From the NCBI RefSeq assembly GCF_036924745.1, contig NZ_JAZHSD010000001.1, forward strand, positions 3,348,001 through 3,412,000: 64,000 bases of DNA, written 5' to 3'. The position numbers were made by a program, and so were the translations under genes. The notes beneath the pieces were generated by a model. The model saw nothing but the letters and a program-made list of their open reading frames with translations, had not been told where the DNA came from and did not search any database. Origin of the DNA: Bradyrhizobium sp. AZCC 1693. GTDB lineage: Bacteria; Pseudomonadota; Alphaproteobacteria; Rhizobiales; Xanthobacteraceae. Below, piece after piece: positions 11,290 to 20,763 of the stretch. Numbering within the stretch: position 1 is the stretch's first letter; each line of letters begins with the position of its first letter.

Positions 11290-14079
11290 ATGCCCCCGGC
11301 GATCCCGATCGCGACCTACCGCCTGCAACTGTCGGCGGATTTCGATTTCGACGCCGCCGCTGCCGTGGTGCCTTACCTGAAGGCGCTCGGCATCACCCAT
11401 CTCTATGCCTCGCCCTTCATGCGGGCCCGCAAGGGCAGCGCGCATGGCTATGACGTCACCGACCATGCCCAGTTCAATCCGGAGCTCGGCGGCGAGGAAG
11501 GCTTCGAGCGGCTGAGCGCCGTGCTGCGGCAGCACGATCTCGGATTGATTCTCGACTTCGTGCCCAACCATGTCGGGGTGCACTACGACGATAATCCGTG
11601 GTGGCTCGACGTGCTGGAGTGGGGTCCGGCCTCGCCGCACGCGGCCTCCTTCGACATCGACTGGGAGCAGTTGCCGTATCGCGCCCGCGGCGGCGTGCTG
11701 CTGCCGATCATCGGCTCGTCCTACGGCCAGGCGCTGGAAAACGGCGAGATCGAACTGCGCTACGATCCTGCCGAAGGCAGTTTTTCGGCCTGGTATTTCG
11801 AGCATCGGCTGCCAATCGCGCCGGAACGTTACGGCGAAATCCTGCGCATGATTATCAAGGAGGCAGGCCCTGAGGAGAGCGCGCCCGGCAAGGAGATGCT
11901 TGCGCTGGCCTCCCGCTATCAGGGGCCGCGACGCCCCAACCGCAAGGAAGCGCCTGGCTTCAAAGCTGAGCTGAGAGCGGTCCCCGGAGTCGCCGAAATC
12001 ATCGCACGTGGGCTATCGGCCTATCGCGCGGGGCCGGATCGCGCAGCCCCAACGCTGGCGCTGCACCATCTGCTAGAGCGCCAGCACTACAAGCTCGGCC
12101 ACTGGCGGCTCGCTTCCAGCGACATCAACTACCGGCGCTTCTTCGACATCAATACGCTGGCAGGCTTGCGTGTCGAGGATGCCGGCACCTTCGAGGCGAT
12201 CCATCGCCTGGTCAAACGGCTGATTGCAGAGGGAAAGCTTCACGGGCTCCGGCTCGACCACATCGACGGCCTGCGCGACCCCGTCCAGTATTTTCAGCGC
12301 CTGCGCCGGCTGGTCCGCGACGCGCATGGCGGCCGAAGCCAGCCCTTCTACATCGTGATCGAGAAAATTCTCGGCGAACACGAAAAGCTGCCGACGTTTG
12401 CCGGCGTTCACGGCACCACCGGCTACGAGTGGATGAACGCGATCACCCACGTTCTGACCGACGGCCGCGGCCTGGAGCCGCTCGACGAAATCTGGCGGCA
12501 GATCAGCAACCAGTCGCCAAAACTCGAACCGATCCTGCGGGACGCAAAACGCCGCGTGCTGGAAACGCTGCTGACCAGCGAGTTCACGGTGTTGACGCGC
12601 CTCCTGGCGCGGATTGCCAGCGGACATTACTCCACCCGTGACTATTCTGCCGACAGCCTGCGGCAGGCGCTCGAGCTCTACGTGCTGCACTTCCCAGTGT
12701 ACCGCACCTACCTGACATCCTCAGGCCCATCCGCACATGATCGCGAGTTGATATCCAAGACGATCGAACGGGCGCGCGCCGACTGGTTCGCCGCCGACGA
12801 CGGCATTTTCGACTTTCTCCGCGACACCCTAACGATGGACCTGATCGAACCCGGGCGCGCGCACCACAGCGCACCCCGCGTGAGACGTTTCGCATTGAAA
12901 GTGCAGCAGTTCACCGGCCCCATGATGGCGAAGTCGCTGGAGGACACCACGTTCTACCGCTACCACCGCCTGCTCGCCTTCAATGAGGTCGGCGGCGATC
13001 CGGCGGCAAAAGCGCTTTCGGCCGGCGAGTTTCACCGGATGATGCAAGCCCGCGCCGGCCGGTGGCCGCTTGGCATGACGGCGACCGCAACGCATGACAC
13101 CAAGCGCGGCGAGGACGCGCGGGCGCGCATCATGGCGCTTTCGGAAATTCCGGGCGAATGGACCAGCACGGTGGCCCGATGGAAGCTGCTCAACGCGTCG
13201 CATCTTTCGGTCGATGGCGATTTGCGCGCGCCGTCAGCGACATTCGAATACATGTTGTATCAGGCGCTGCTCGGGGCATGGCAGCCGGACGACGCCTCGT
13301 TTCCGGAGCGGATGCAGGAATATGCACTGAAGGCCGCGCGCGAGGGCAAGCAGGAAACGAGCTGGCTCAATCCCCACACCGCTTATGAGGCAGGTGTAAA
13401 GAGCTTCATCGCGAAAATCCTCGACCCTTCGCTCTCGGGCGAATTCCTGAACTCCCTGCAAACGTTGGCGCAGCGGCTATCGCTATTGGGCGGTTTGAAT
13501 TCGCTTAGCCAGATCGCGCTGAAGGTGACGATGCCGGGCCTGCCGGATTTCTATCAGGGCACCGAGCTTTGGGATTTTTCACTGGTCGATCCCGACAACC
13601 GGCGGCCGGTCGACTTTGCCGAACGCGCAGGGCGGCTCGGCGCGCTGGAGAAACCGGATTGGGACCGGCTGGTCGAGAAGTGGCCGAGCGGTCATCTGAA
13701 GCTGGCGTGGACGCGGCATCTGCTCAGGCTGCGGACCGAACTCGCCGATGTATTCACGGTCGGCGATTACGAGCCTTTGGAAGTGAGCGGGCCGCATCGC
13801 GACCATTTCATCGCATTCGCCCGGCGGCGCGGCCGCCAGGCCGCGATCACCGTGGTTGCGCGCTGGTTTGCACCGTTGACCGACGGCGGCAGGCATTGGC
13901 CTGGTCCGGAGAAATATGACGCCGCGCTGAACGTCGAAGGCTATGCGGTCGAGGCCTTTGCCGATGCCGATGCCAAACAATTGCGCTTGTCCGACCTGCT
14001 GACGCATCTGCCGGTCGCCGTGCTGAAAGCACGATTCACCGGCGCGGTAAAGCCGGCACGCAAACGTGCCTACGCCTAG
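11290..14079 (+). CDS. treY: Malto-oligosyltrehalose synthase
   Basis: Converts the reducing end of maltodextrins into an alpha,alpha-1,1 bond, the substrate of TreZ. It has 929 aa, typical of the large TreY group. It opens with IPIATYRLQLSADFDFD, followed by YLKALGITHLYASPFMRAR. Other TreY motifs are LDFVPNHVGV, GLRLDHIDGLRDP (nucleophile), FYIVIEKILGEHE (acid/base) and TATHDTKRGEDARARI. It is the last gene of the operon. With TreS upstream, the cell has two trehalose routes in one transcription unit, both drawing on alpha-glucan. Confidence 0.95.
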   Translation: MPPAIPIATYRLQLSADFDFDAAAAVVPYLKALGITHLYASPFMRARKGSAHGYDVTDHAQFNPELGGEEGFERLSAVLRQHDLGLILDFVPNHVGVHYDDNPWWLDVLEWGPASPHAASFDIDWEQLPYRARGGVLLPIIGSSYGQALENGEIELRYDPAEGSFSAWYFEHRLPIAPERYGEILRMIIKEAGPEESAPGKEMLALASRYQGPRRPNRKEAPGFKAELRAVPGVAEIIARGLSAYRAGPDRAAPTLALHHLLERQHYKLGHWRLASSDINYRRFFDINTLAGLRVEDAGTFEAIHRLVKRLIAEGKLHGLRLDHIDGLRDPVQYFQRLRRLVRDAHGGRSQPFYIVIEKILGEHEKLPTFAGVHGTTGYEWMNAITHVLTDGRGLEPLDEIWRQISNQSPKLEPILRDAKRRVLETLLTSEFTVLTRLLARIASGHYSTRDYSADSLRQALELYVLHFPVYRTYLTSSGPSAHDRELISKTIERARADWFAADDGIFDFLRDTLTMDLIEPGRAHHSAPRVRRFALKVQQFTGPMMAKSLEDTTFYRYHRLLAFNEVGGDPAAKALSAGEFHRMMQARAGRWPLGMTATATHDTKRGEDARARIMALSEIPGEWTSTVARWKLLNASHLSVDGDLRAPSATFEYMLYQALLGAWQPDDASFPERMQEYALKAAREGKQETSWLNPHTAYEAGVKSFIAKILDPSLSGEFLNSLQTLAQRLSLLGGLNSLSQIALKVTMPGLPDFYQGTELWDFSLVDPDNRRPVDFAERAGRLGALEKPDWDRLVEKWPSGHLKLAWTRHLLRLRTELADVFTVGDYEPLEVSGPHRDHFIAFARRRGRQAAITVVARWFAPLTDGGRHWPGPEKYDAALNVEGYAVEAFADADAKQLRLSDLLTHLPVAVLKARFTGAVKPARKRAYA

Positions 14080-14149
14080 CGATTCATGTTTTAACGCGGT
14101 TTCTTGACGCGAACCGGTGTCCACTTCGCTCGAGAACGCTATGGCGCCG

Positions 14150-14461
14150 TCAGCCTTTCTTGGTCAGCAACAGCTTGCCGCGGTTCTGGATCGCGGCCTG
14201 GGCCACCTCGGCAAAGCGCTGCAACAGCCATGGCAGCACGACTTCCACCTGCACATGATCCTCTGCGACGTCGACATGGCCGGCAGCCGCCTGGCCGAGC
14301 GCGCGAACGCGAAAAATCATGCGGTTGTCTTCCCATCGCTCCTCATCGACGCTCAGCACCGGCACGCTGGAAGCGGCGCGCGAAAGCCCCGTCTTCAGGC
14401 GGCGCATGGCTTCCTCGCGTCCCAGACTGTGCGGAATGGAAACCACCAGCGGTTTGGTCAT
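14150..14461 (-). CDS. Polyhydroxyalkanoic acid system family protein
   Basis: A 103-aa protein starting MTKPLVVSIPHSLGREEAMR. This matches the small family annotated as polyhydroxyalkanoic acid system or PHA-granule-region protein, whose members begin with the same VSIPHxLG motif and have an alternating-strand fold with a final helix (WLLQRFAEVAQAAI). The molecular role is not established. The ATG at 14461 was chosen over an upstream 27-codon extension because the family starts here. It is convergent with treY and divergent from the DUF3309 gene. Confidence 0.75.
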   Translation of the reverse strand: MTKPLVVSIPHSLGREEAMRRLKTGLSRAASSVPVLSVDEERWEDNRMIFRVRALGQAAAGHVDVAEDHVQVEVVLPWLLQRFAEVAQAAIQNRGKLLLTKKG

Positions 14462-14543
14462 CGCAAAAATCCCCTCTCTATCCACCTGCATGTAATCGCA
14501 CGCGCTTCGAAAGAAAGGGCCGCGCGCGATACCGCGATGCAAA

Positions 14544-14568
14544 ACGGAACTTAGATGACTCCCGGTTG
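14544..14568 (+). promoter_or_regulatory. Candidate EcfG-type promoter of the DUF3309 gene
   Basis: GGAAC at 14544-14548 is followed after 16-17 nt by TGTT/GTTG at 14565-14569. This is close to the GGAAC-N16-17-CGTT stress-promoter pattern, about 60 nt before the ATG at 14627. It is a single match with an imperfect -10. Confidence 0.4.
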
Positions 14569-14626
14569 TTGTTCCCCGTTAAGGGCAGAACGCGCAGAAC
14601 GCCCCGTTCGGGCTGAGGAGAGGCTT

Positions 14627-14791
14627 ATGTCTATCGGCACAATCATTCTGATCATTCTCATCATCGCCCTGCTCGGCGGATTCAGCGGCGTCGGCGGCGG
14701 TCCGTTCTACGGCACCGGATATTACGGTGGCGGTGGATTGGGCCTGGTGATCGTGATCCTGCTGATCCTGCTGCTGCTGGGGAAGCTATAG
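14627..14791 (+). CDS. DUF3309 family small membrane protein
   Basis: A 54-aa protein. It starts MSIGTIILIILIIALLGG, has a Gly-rich centre (GGGPFYGTGYYGGGGLG) and a second hydrophobic segment ending LLILLLLGKL, so it has two predicted membrane segments. This is the layout of the DUF3309 family of tiny envelope proteins. A purine-rich GAGGAG lies about 8 nt before the ATG at 14627. Function is unknown. The EcfG-like promoter upstream suggests a stress-induced envelope role (inference). Confidence 0.8.
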   Translation: MSIGTIILIILIIALLGGFSGVGGGPFYGTGYYGGGGLGLVIVILLILLLLGKL

Positions 14792-14814
14792 GCGAGACGT
14801 CATTGCAGTTCGTC

Positions 14815-14939
14815 ATGGCCGGGCTTGTCCCGGCCATCTACGTTGTTCCGGCCGTAGATTGTGGGGTGGGCAAAGGCGCAGCCGTGCCCACCTTTCTTGC
14901 GCGATCAAAAATGGTGGGCACGCTTTCGCTTTGCCCACC
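14815..14939. repeat. Two intergenic palindromic repeats
   Basis: First, ATGGCCGGGCTTGTCCCGGC continues to CAT at 14815-14837, a near-perfect palindrome. Second, GGGTGGGCAAAG at 14864 is mirrored by CTTTGCCCACCC at 14939, with inner arms GTGCCCACC and GGTGGGCAC. The first type recurs at 18608 and 48402. They lie between DUF3309 and the ligD stop and may act as terminators. Confidence 0.7.
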
Positions 14940-17609
14940 CTACTTCCCAGCCAGCTTCTTCATCGCCGCCTTGATCGACGCTGCCGCGTCATCGTAGCCG
15001 TCCCACGCCTTGGTCTTGGCCAGCAGCGCCGGCACGGTGCGCACCGTGTACTTCTTCGGATCGAGATCGCCGCGCACCTGCGGCCAGGTCAGCGGCATCG
15101 AGACGGTGGCGCCCTCGCGCGCGCGGGGCGACAGCACGGCGACCGCGGTCGACATCCGGTCGTTGCGGAGATAGTCGAGGAAGATTTTTCCCTTGCGCAG
15201 CTTCTTCGACATGTTGAGCAGATAGCGCTCGGGATCATCGTTCGCCATCCACTGGCAGATGCCTTGCGCGAAGGACTTGGCCTCCTTCCAGCTTACCTTG
15301 TCCCTTGCGCCGTAAAGCAGCGGCGTCACCACGTGCAACCCCTTGCCGCCGGTAGTCTTGCAGAAGCTTTCGAGGCCCACGGCGGTCAGCCGCTGGCGCA
15401 TGTCCTTCGCCGCCTCGATCACTTCCGAGAATTCGACATTGGGCGCGGGATCGAGGTCGAACACCAGCCGGCCCGGTGTGTCATAGGCATCGGGCGCACA
15501 ATTCCAGGGATGCAGCTCCAGTCCGCCGATTTGCGCCACCGCCGCCAACGCCTCGACCCGGTCGATCTGCAGATAGGGTTTGCGGTCGCCTGCGACCTTG
15601 GCCAGTTCGAACAGGTTGGACGCGCCCTGCATGGCGTGGCGCTGAAAGAACTTCTCGCCGTGGATGCCGTCGGGCGCACGGACGATCGAGCATGGTCGGC
15701 CCTTGAGGTGGCCGATCATCCATTCGCCGACCGCCTCGAAATACTGTGCGAGGTCGAGTTTTGTAACGCCTTCGCCATCGCCGGCATCGGGCCACAGCTC
15801 CTTGTCGGGCTTCGAGATCACCACGCCCATGACCTCCGCTGCCTTGTTCGGGGCAGGCCTTGCCCGTGCCGCCACTGCCTTGCTCTTGCTCTTGCCCGGC
15901 GTGGGCTGCGCGACGTCTGCCTTGGATGGCATTTCCGCCTCCACTTCCTTGGCTGGCTTGTCCTGCCGCAGGCCCTTGAACGCGGCCTGACGGACATTGC
16001 CATCCGCCGTGAAGCCCGCGAATTCGATCTCGGCGACCAGTTCGGGCTTCAGCCAGTGCACGTCGCGGGTTTTCTTCGGCGCGTTCTTGCCGCCGAACGG
16101 GCTCTTGTCGGATGCCGCGGCCTTCAGCGCCGGCATGATGCGCCGCACCTTGTCCTGCCCAAAGCCGGTGCCGACCATGCCGACGAAAGCGAGATGGTCG
16201 CCGCGATAGGCGCCGGCCATCAGCGAACGGAATTTGCCGTTGGTGGTCTTCCAGCCGCCCAGCACCACCTCGTGCCCGGCCCGGCATTTCGCCTTGGTCC
16301 AGCTCTCCGAACGGCCGGAGCGATAGGGCGCATCGAGTTTCTTGGAGACGATGCCTTCCAGTTCCAGTTTGCATGCCGATTGCAGCACCGCGTCGCCCCC
16401 GCTTTCGAAATGTTCGACATAGCGGATCTGCTTTTGTTTGCCCTTGCGCGTATCCAGAAATTTCTTCAACCGCAATTTGCGCTCACCGAGCGGGAGGCTG
16501 CGAAAATCCTCATCGCCGGCGAACAGCAGGTCAAACGCATAGAAGATCAGGCTCTCGCTGTCGCCATCCGACAACGCCGCCTGCAGAGTCGAAAAATTGG
16601 GCGCACCATTGTGATCTAGCGCGACGATCTCGCCGTCGATCAGCATATCTGGGAGCGATGTCGCTTCGCTGGCGATCGCCTTGAATTTGTCGGTCCAGTC
16701 GAGACCTTTTCGGGTATAGAGCACCGCTTCGCCGTCCTCGACGCGCAATTGCACGCGGTAGCCGTCGAACTTGATCTCGTGGCACCAGCCTTCGCCGCCG
16801 GGCGGCCGCTCGACCACCGTGCAGAGTTGCGGCGCGACGAAATCCGGCATCGCCGCGACCTTCTTCGGTCTTGCGCTTTGCGCCGGCGCCCGCGTTTTGG
16901 TTTCCGGGGTAGCCCGCAATGCGGCCGTCTTCCGTAAGCTCCGCGCCTCGGCGGCATCGCCCCGGTTCGACTGCCAGACCGCATCGGATTTTGTTTTCCT
17001 GGCCAGCATGAACGGCTTCGGCGCCTTGCCCTTGCCTTGCGCGATCTGCGTCATCGCGCGTCCCGAGGCGACCGAACGGTCGTTCTCGAGGATGTCATTG
17101 GCCTCGCCTTCTCTGGCGTATTCGTCGCGGTGCTTGATCAGGAGCCAGTTGGTGCGCTTGCCGCCGTAGCGGTCGCCCTTCATTCGCACCAAAACCCAGC
17201 TGCCGTGCAGCTTGTCGCCGTGCAGGGTGAATTTCAGGTCGCCCTTCTTGAAGCCGCGCTCGGGATCATCGGATTCCCAGGTGCCGCGATCCCACAGCAT
17301 GACGGTGCCGCCGCCATACTGATCTTCCGGAATGGTGCCTTCGAAATCGCCGTAGTCGAGCGGATGGTCCTCGACCTCGACCGCCAGCCGCTTGTCGTGC
17401 GGATCAAGCGACGGCCCCTTGGTGACCGCCCAGGATTTGAAGACGCCGTCGAACTCGAGCCGGAGATCGTAATGCAGCCGGGTTGCGTCATGCTTCTGGA
17501 TCACGAATCGCCATTGCTTCGCCGGCGCGATCTTGACGTCGCCGGAGGGCTCGGCGGTCTTGCCGAAATCGCGCTTCTTTCGGTATGTGCTGAGTTTCTT
17601 CAACGCCAC
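14940..17609 (-). CDS. ligD: ATP-dependent DNA ligase D (LigD)
   Basis: Multidomain enzyme of bacterial non-homologous end joining. The order is 3'-phosphoesterase (about 1-160, [16 protein letters not shown]), ATP-dependent ligase (about 255-560, adenylated lysine K280 in [12 protein letters not shown]) and primase-like polymerase (about 600-889, [17 protein letters not shown] through [13 protein letters not shown]). This is the domain order of rhizobial LigD. A GTG at 17609 gives 889 aa beginning [21 protein letters not shown] slightly longer reading from 17645 is possible but lacks family support. It is divergent from ku across about 100 bp containing EcfG-like boxes. It acts on broken chromosomal ends held by Ku. 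Confidence 0.93.
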   Translation of the reverse strand: MALKKLSTYRKKRDFGKTAEPSGDVKIAPAKQWRFVIQKHDATRLHYDLRLEFDGVFKSWAVTKGPSLDPHDKRLAVEVEDHPLDYGDFEGTIPEDQYGGGTVMLWDRGTWESDDPERGFKKGDLKFTLHGDKLHGSWVLVRMKGDRYGGKRTNWLLIKHRDEYAREGEANDILENDRSVASGRAMTQIAQGKGKAPKPFMLARKTKSDAVWQSNRGDAAEARSLRKTAALRATPETKTRAPAQSARPKKVAAMPDFVAPQLCTVVERPPGGEGWCHEIKFDGYRVQLRVEDGEAVLYTRKGLDWTDKFKAIASEATSLPDMLIDGEIVALDHNGAPNFSTLQAALSDGDSESLIFYAFDLLFAGDEDFRSLPLGERKLRLKKFLDTRKGKQKQIRYVEHFESGGDAVLQSACKLELEGIVSKKLDAPYRSGRSESWTKAKCRAGHEVVLGGWKTTNGKFRSLMAGAYRGDHLAFVGMVGTGFGQDKVRRIMPALKAAASDKSPFGGKNAPKKTRDVHWLKPELVAEIEFAGFTADGNVRQAAFKGLRQDKPAKEVEAEMPSKADVAQPTPGKSKSKAVAARARPAPNKAAEVMGVVISKPDKELWPDAGDGEGVTKLDLAQYFEAVGEWMIGHLKGRPCSIVRAPDGIHGEKFFQRHAMQGASNLFELAKVAGDRKPYLQIDRVEALAAVAQIGGLELHPWNCAPDAYDTPGRLVFDLDPAPNVEFSEVIEAAKDMRQRLTAVGLESFCKTTGGKGLHVVTPLLYGARDKVSWKEAKSFAQGICQWMANDDPERYLLNMSKKLRKGKIFLDYLRNDRMSTAVAVLSPRAREGATVSMPLTWPQVRGDLDPKKYTVRTVPALLAKTKAWDGYDDAAASIKAAMKKLAGK

Positions 17610-17649
17610 GGGCAAACCTCGACCTTCAAGAGCGCCCCGCTGCAATACC

Positions 17650-17682
17650 GGAACGAAAACCCATACTAACCGTTGAAGTTCC
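17650..17682. promoter_or_regulatory. Divergent EcfG-type promoters of ku and ligD
   Basis: On the plus strand, GGAAC (17650-17654), 16 nt, then CGTT (17671-17674), a perfect match, gives a predicted start about 25 nt before the ku ATG. On the minus strand, GGAAC (17682-17678), 16 nt, then GGTT, a near match, faces ligD. This suggests end joining belongs to the general stress response (inference). Confidence 0.6.
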
Positions 17683-17709
17683 CAAACCCAACCGCGCCCG
17701 GAGATTGAA

Positions 17710-18594
17710 ATGGCCCCCCGCGCCTACTGGAAAGGCTCGCTGAAACTCTCCCTGGTGTCATGCCCGGTGGCGCTCTATCCGGCCTCGACTTCCGCCGAGA
17801 AGACCCGCTTCCACATGATCAACCGGGAGACCGGCAACCGGCTGAAGCAGCAGATGGTCGATGCCGAGACCGGCGATGTCGTCGAAGGCGACCAGAAGGG
17901 CCGCGGCTATGAGCTGAGCAAGGGCAAATATGTCGAGGTCGAAAAGGAAGAACTCGAAGCCGTCCAGATCGAGAGCAACCACACCATCGACATCGACAGC
18001 TTTGTGCCGAGGGATGAGATCGACAAGCGCTATCTCGATAACCCCTATTACATCGCCCCCGACGGCAAGGCCGCGGTCGACGCCTTCGCCGTGATCCGCG
18101 ACGCCATGAAGGATGAGGACCGGGTTGCGCTTGCGCGCATCGTGCTGACCAACCGCGAGCATGTCATGGCGATCGAGCCGCTCGGCAAGGGCCTTCTCGG
18201 CACCACGCTGCGCTATCCTTATGAGTTGCGCGACGAGGACGACTTCTTCGAGGACATCAAGACCCCGAAGATCACCAAGGACATGGTCGAACTCGCGGGC
18301 CACATCCTGCAGACCAAAGCCGCGCATTTCGATCCGTCAAAATTCAAGGACGAATACGAGGACGCGCTGAAGGCGCTGGTGCGGCGGAAAGCCTCCGGCA
18401 AGCCGATCAAGGTCGCGGAGCGCGAGGAAAAGCCGGATAACGTCATCAACCTGATGGACGCGCTCAAGGCGAGCCTGAAGGGCAAGTCAGCGGCGAAGCG
18501 GCGGGCGCATGCCTCGACCGCACGGCGGGCGCCGGCACGCCGGACGGCCAAGAAGGCGCACCGATCCACGGCCCGGCACCGCAAGGCGGGGTGA
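17710..18594 (+). CDS. ku: Ku protein (non-homologous end joining)
   Basis: Homodimeric ring protein that binds double-strand ends and recruits LigD. It has 294 aa, begins [20 protein letters not shown] as bacterial Ku proteins do, and contains [19 protein letters not shown] and [14 protein letters not shown] of the Ku core (to about residue 255). The C-terminal tail is Lys/Arg/Ala-rich ([20 protein letters not shown]), the basic extension seen in many rhizobial Ku proteins and thought to bind DNA. It is divergently paired with ligD. Confidence 0.95.
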   Translation: MAPRAYWKGSLKLSLVSCPVALYPASTSAEKTRFHMINRETGNRLKQQMVDAETGDVVEGDQKGRGYELSKGKYVEVEKEELEAVQIESNHTIDIDSFVPRDEIDKRYLDNPYYIAPDGKAAVDAFAVIRDAMKDEDRVALARIVLTNREHVMAIEPLGKGLLGTTLRYPYELRDEDDFFEDIKTPKITKDMVELAGHILQTKAAHFDPSKFKDEYEDALKALVRRKASGKPIKVAEREEKPDNVINLMDALKASLKGKSAAKRRAHASTARRAPARRTAKKAHRSTARHRKAG

Positions 18595-18607
18595 CGCTTT
18601 CTCCACC

Positions 18608-18716
18608 GTCATGGCCGGGCTTGTCCCGGCCATCCACGCCTTTCTTCCTTAGCTTCACAAAGAACGTGGATGCCCGGGACATCTAGCTCGAAGACGCGCT
18701 TCTGCCCGGGCATGAC
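18608..18716. repeat. Palindromic intergenic repeat
   Basis: It contains GTCATGGCCGGGCTTGTCCC continuing to GGCCATCCACG, mirrored by CGTGGATGCCCGGGAC and TGCCCGGGCATGAC. It is related to the copies at 14815 and 48402. It lies between the convergent ends of ku and the DUF6496-like gene, where it may also terminate transcription. Confidence 0.7.
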
Positions 18717-18738
18717 GGAGTTCGGTGAGCGAGCACGC

Positions 18739-18972
18739 CTACTTCGCCTTCCGCTTTGACTTCTTCGCTTTCTTCTTCGTCTTCCGCTTCTTCGCTGCCT
18801 TCTTCGGCACCTTCTTGCCCTTGGCCCGCGCCTCCGACAGTCCGATCGCGATCGCCTGCTTGCGGCTCTTGACCTTGCGGCCGGAGCGACCGCTCTTCAG
18901 GGTACCGGCCTTGCGCTTTTTCATCGCGCGCCTGACGTCGGTCGACGCCTTCTTTGAGTATCTGCGTGCCAT
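18739..18972 (-). CDS. Small Lys/Arg-rich protein (DUF6496-like)
   Basis: A 77-aa very basic protein, MARRYSKKASTDVRRAMKKR at the start and almost only Lys, Arg and Ala from residue 50 on (KKAAKKRKTKKKAKKSKRK). The middle QAIAIGLSEARAKG resembles the short DUF6496/plasmid-stabilisation-like helix found in many proteobacterial small proteins. The composition suggests nucleic-acid binding, but no function is known. Purines (GGAG) precede the ATG. A weak EcfG-like GGAAC lies at 19034-19030. Confidence 0.7.
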   Translation of the reverse strand: MARRYSKKASTDVRRAMKKRKAGTLKSGRSGRKVKSRKQAIAIGLSEARAKGKKVPKKAAKKRKTKKKAKKSKRKAK

Positions 18973-19148
18973 CGCTTTCCTCCGGCTTTCCTTCGGTTGG
19001 CAAAAAAGTAATCACCGATGGCATGCAAAGTTCCGCGCACGTCACAGTCCGCTTGCATTGAACGGCGACGGAAGGCATTTTGGCTGCCGGGGGACGATGG
19101 AAACGCCGGTAGCAAGAACGGCGCCGTCCCCGGACCGGGGAGGATTCA

Positions 19149-20756
19149 ATGACATTGACGAAGTCGCACGTCGCAGGCCCGGCGACGCCTGCGGTGCGGG
19201 AGATGACGTTCGGCGACCTCTTGCGCAACGCGGCCGAGACGGCGCCCGATCGCCTGGCCCTGATTGCCGGCGTCCCCGATCCAACGCTGCGCCGTCAATG
19301 GACCTACGCGCAGCTCTACCGCGAAGCCCAGCGCACCGCCCGCGCGCTGCTGTCCCGCTTTCGGCCGGGCGAGCGCATCGCCGTCTGGGCACAAAACATT
19401 CCGGAATGGGTGATGCTCGAATTCGGCGCGGGGCTCGCCGGCATGGTGCTTGTTACCGTGAACCCCGCCTTTCGGGCGAAAGAGGTGGAGTATGTGCTGA
19501 AGCAGTCGCGTTCGGCCGGGGTGTTCGTGGTCAACGGCTTTCGCGGCAATCCGATGCTGGAGACGGTACAGGCGGTGGCGCCGAACTGCCCGGAGCTTCG
19601 CGAGATCATCTGCTTCGACGATTGGGACGCCTTCATCGCCGCCGGCGATGACGAGAGCGTCACACTGCCGGCAGTCAGTCCCGACGATCCCGTCATGATC
19701 CAGTACACCTCGGGCACAACCGGCTTTCCGAAAGGCGCCCTGCTCCGGCATCGCGGGCTTCTCAACAACGGCGCCGATACCGCCGACCGGATGGGCGTCG
19801 ATTTCGGCGACGTCTTTGTCACCACGATGCCGCTGTTTCATACCGGCGGCTGCGTCTGCTGCGTGATCGGCGCCGTGTCGAAAGCAGCGACGCAGGTGCT
19901 GATCGAGGCTTTCGACCCGGCAATCGTGCTCGAAATGTTCGGCACCTATCGCGGCAATGCAATGGTCGGCGTCCCCACCATGCTGGTTGCCATGCTGGAG
20001 CATCCGTCATTCCCGAATACCGATCTCTCGTCGGTCAAGGCGATCTGCTCCGGCGGCTCCACGGTGCCGGCGCCGCTGGTGAAACGATTCGAGGAAAAGC
20101 TCGGCGCGCCCTTCACCATCGTGTTCGGGCAGACCGAATGCTCGCCGGTCGCGGCGCAGACCCGCACCGACGACAGCGTCGAGGACAAGGCCGGTACGAT
20201 CGGCCTGCCGCTTCCCAACATGGAAACCAAGATCATCGACCCCAACACCGGCGAGACGGTGCCGATCGGAACGGTCGGTGAATTCTGCACCCGCGGCTAT
20301 CATGTGATGCTCGGTTACTTCGAAATGCCGGAAGCGACCGCCGCCGCGATCGATGCCGACGGCTGGCTCCATACCGGCGACCTCTGCGCGATGGATAAGC
20401 GCGGCTATTGCACGGTGGAGGGCCGCCTCAAGGACATGATCATCCGCGGCGGCGAGAACATCTATCCGCGCGAGCTGGAGGAGCTCTTGTTCAAGCATCC
20501 GAAGGTCGGCGAAGTCGCCGTGATCGGCGTTCCCCACGAGAAGTGGGGTGAAGAGGTCGCCGCCTTCATCCGCCCGGCGCCCGGCGCGACAATCGAAAAG
20601 GAAGAACTGATCGATTACATGCGTGCCTCGCTCGCCCCGCACAAGACGCCGAAGCACTGGTTCGTCCTGGATGCGTTCCCGCTGACCGGATCGGGCAAGA
20701 TCCAGAAATTCAAGTTACGCGAAGCCTGGACCAAGGGTGAGATAACGGCGATCTAG
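19149..20756 (+). CDS. Acyl-CoA synthetase (AMP-dependent ligase)
   Basis: ANL-superfamily enzyme that adenylates a carboxylate and forms its CoA thioester. It has 535 aa. The AMP-binding P-loop reads MIQYTSGTTGFPKGALL. Later motifs are GQTECSPV, GWLHTGDLCAMDKRGY and the C-terminal hinge/lysine region GRLKDMIIRGGENIYPRELE and PLTGSGKIQKF. It resembles medium/long-chain fatty acyl-CoA synthetases of the FadD/AcsA-like group, but the substrate cannot be read from sequence. It stands alone, with a PNPOx-fold gene converging on it. Confidence 0.88.
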   Translation: MTLTKSHVAGPATPAVREMTFGDLLRNAAETAPDRLALIAGVPDPTLRRQWTYAQLYREAQRTARALLSRFRPGERIAVWAQNIPEWVMLEFGAGLAGMVLVTVNPAFRAKEVEYVLKQSRSAGVFVVNGFRGNPMLETVQAVAPNCPELREIICFDDWDAFIAAGDDESVTLPAVSPDDPVMIQYTSGTTGFPKGALLRHRGLLNNGADTADRMGVDFGDVFVTTMPLFHTGGCVCCVIGAVSKAATQVLIEAFDPAIVLEMFGTYRGNAMVGVPTMLVAMLEHPSFPNTDLSSVKAICSGGSTVPAPLVKRFEEKLGAPFTIVFGQTECSPVAAQTRTDDSVEDKAGTIGLPLPNMETKIIDPNTGETVPIGTVGEFCTRGYHVMLGYFEMPEATAAAIDADGWLHTGDLCAMDKRGYCTVEGRLKDMIIRGGENIYPRELEELLFKHPKVGEVAVIGVPHEKWGEEVAAFIRPAPGATIEKEELIDYMRASLAPHKTPKHWFVLDAFPLTGSGKIQKFKLREAWTKGEITAI

Positions 20757-20763
20757 GTTGCCA

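Noticed and set aside
14859..16619. Long plus-strand open frame opposite ligD
   Set aside because: Shadow of GC-rich coding sequence; ligD motifs on the minus strand cover the same bases.
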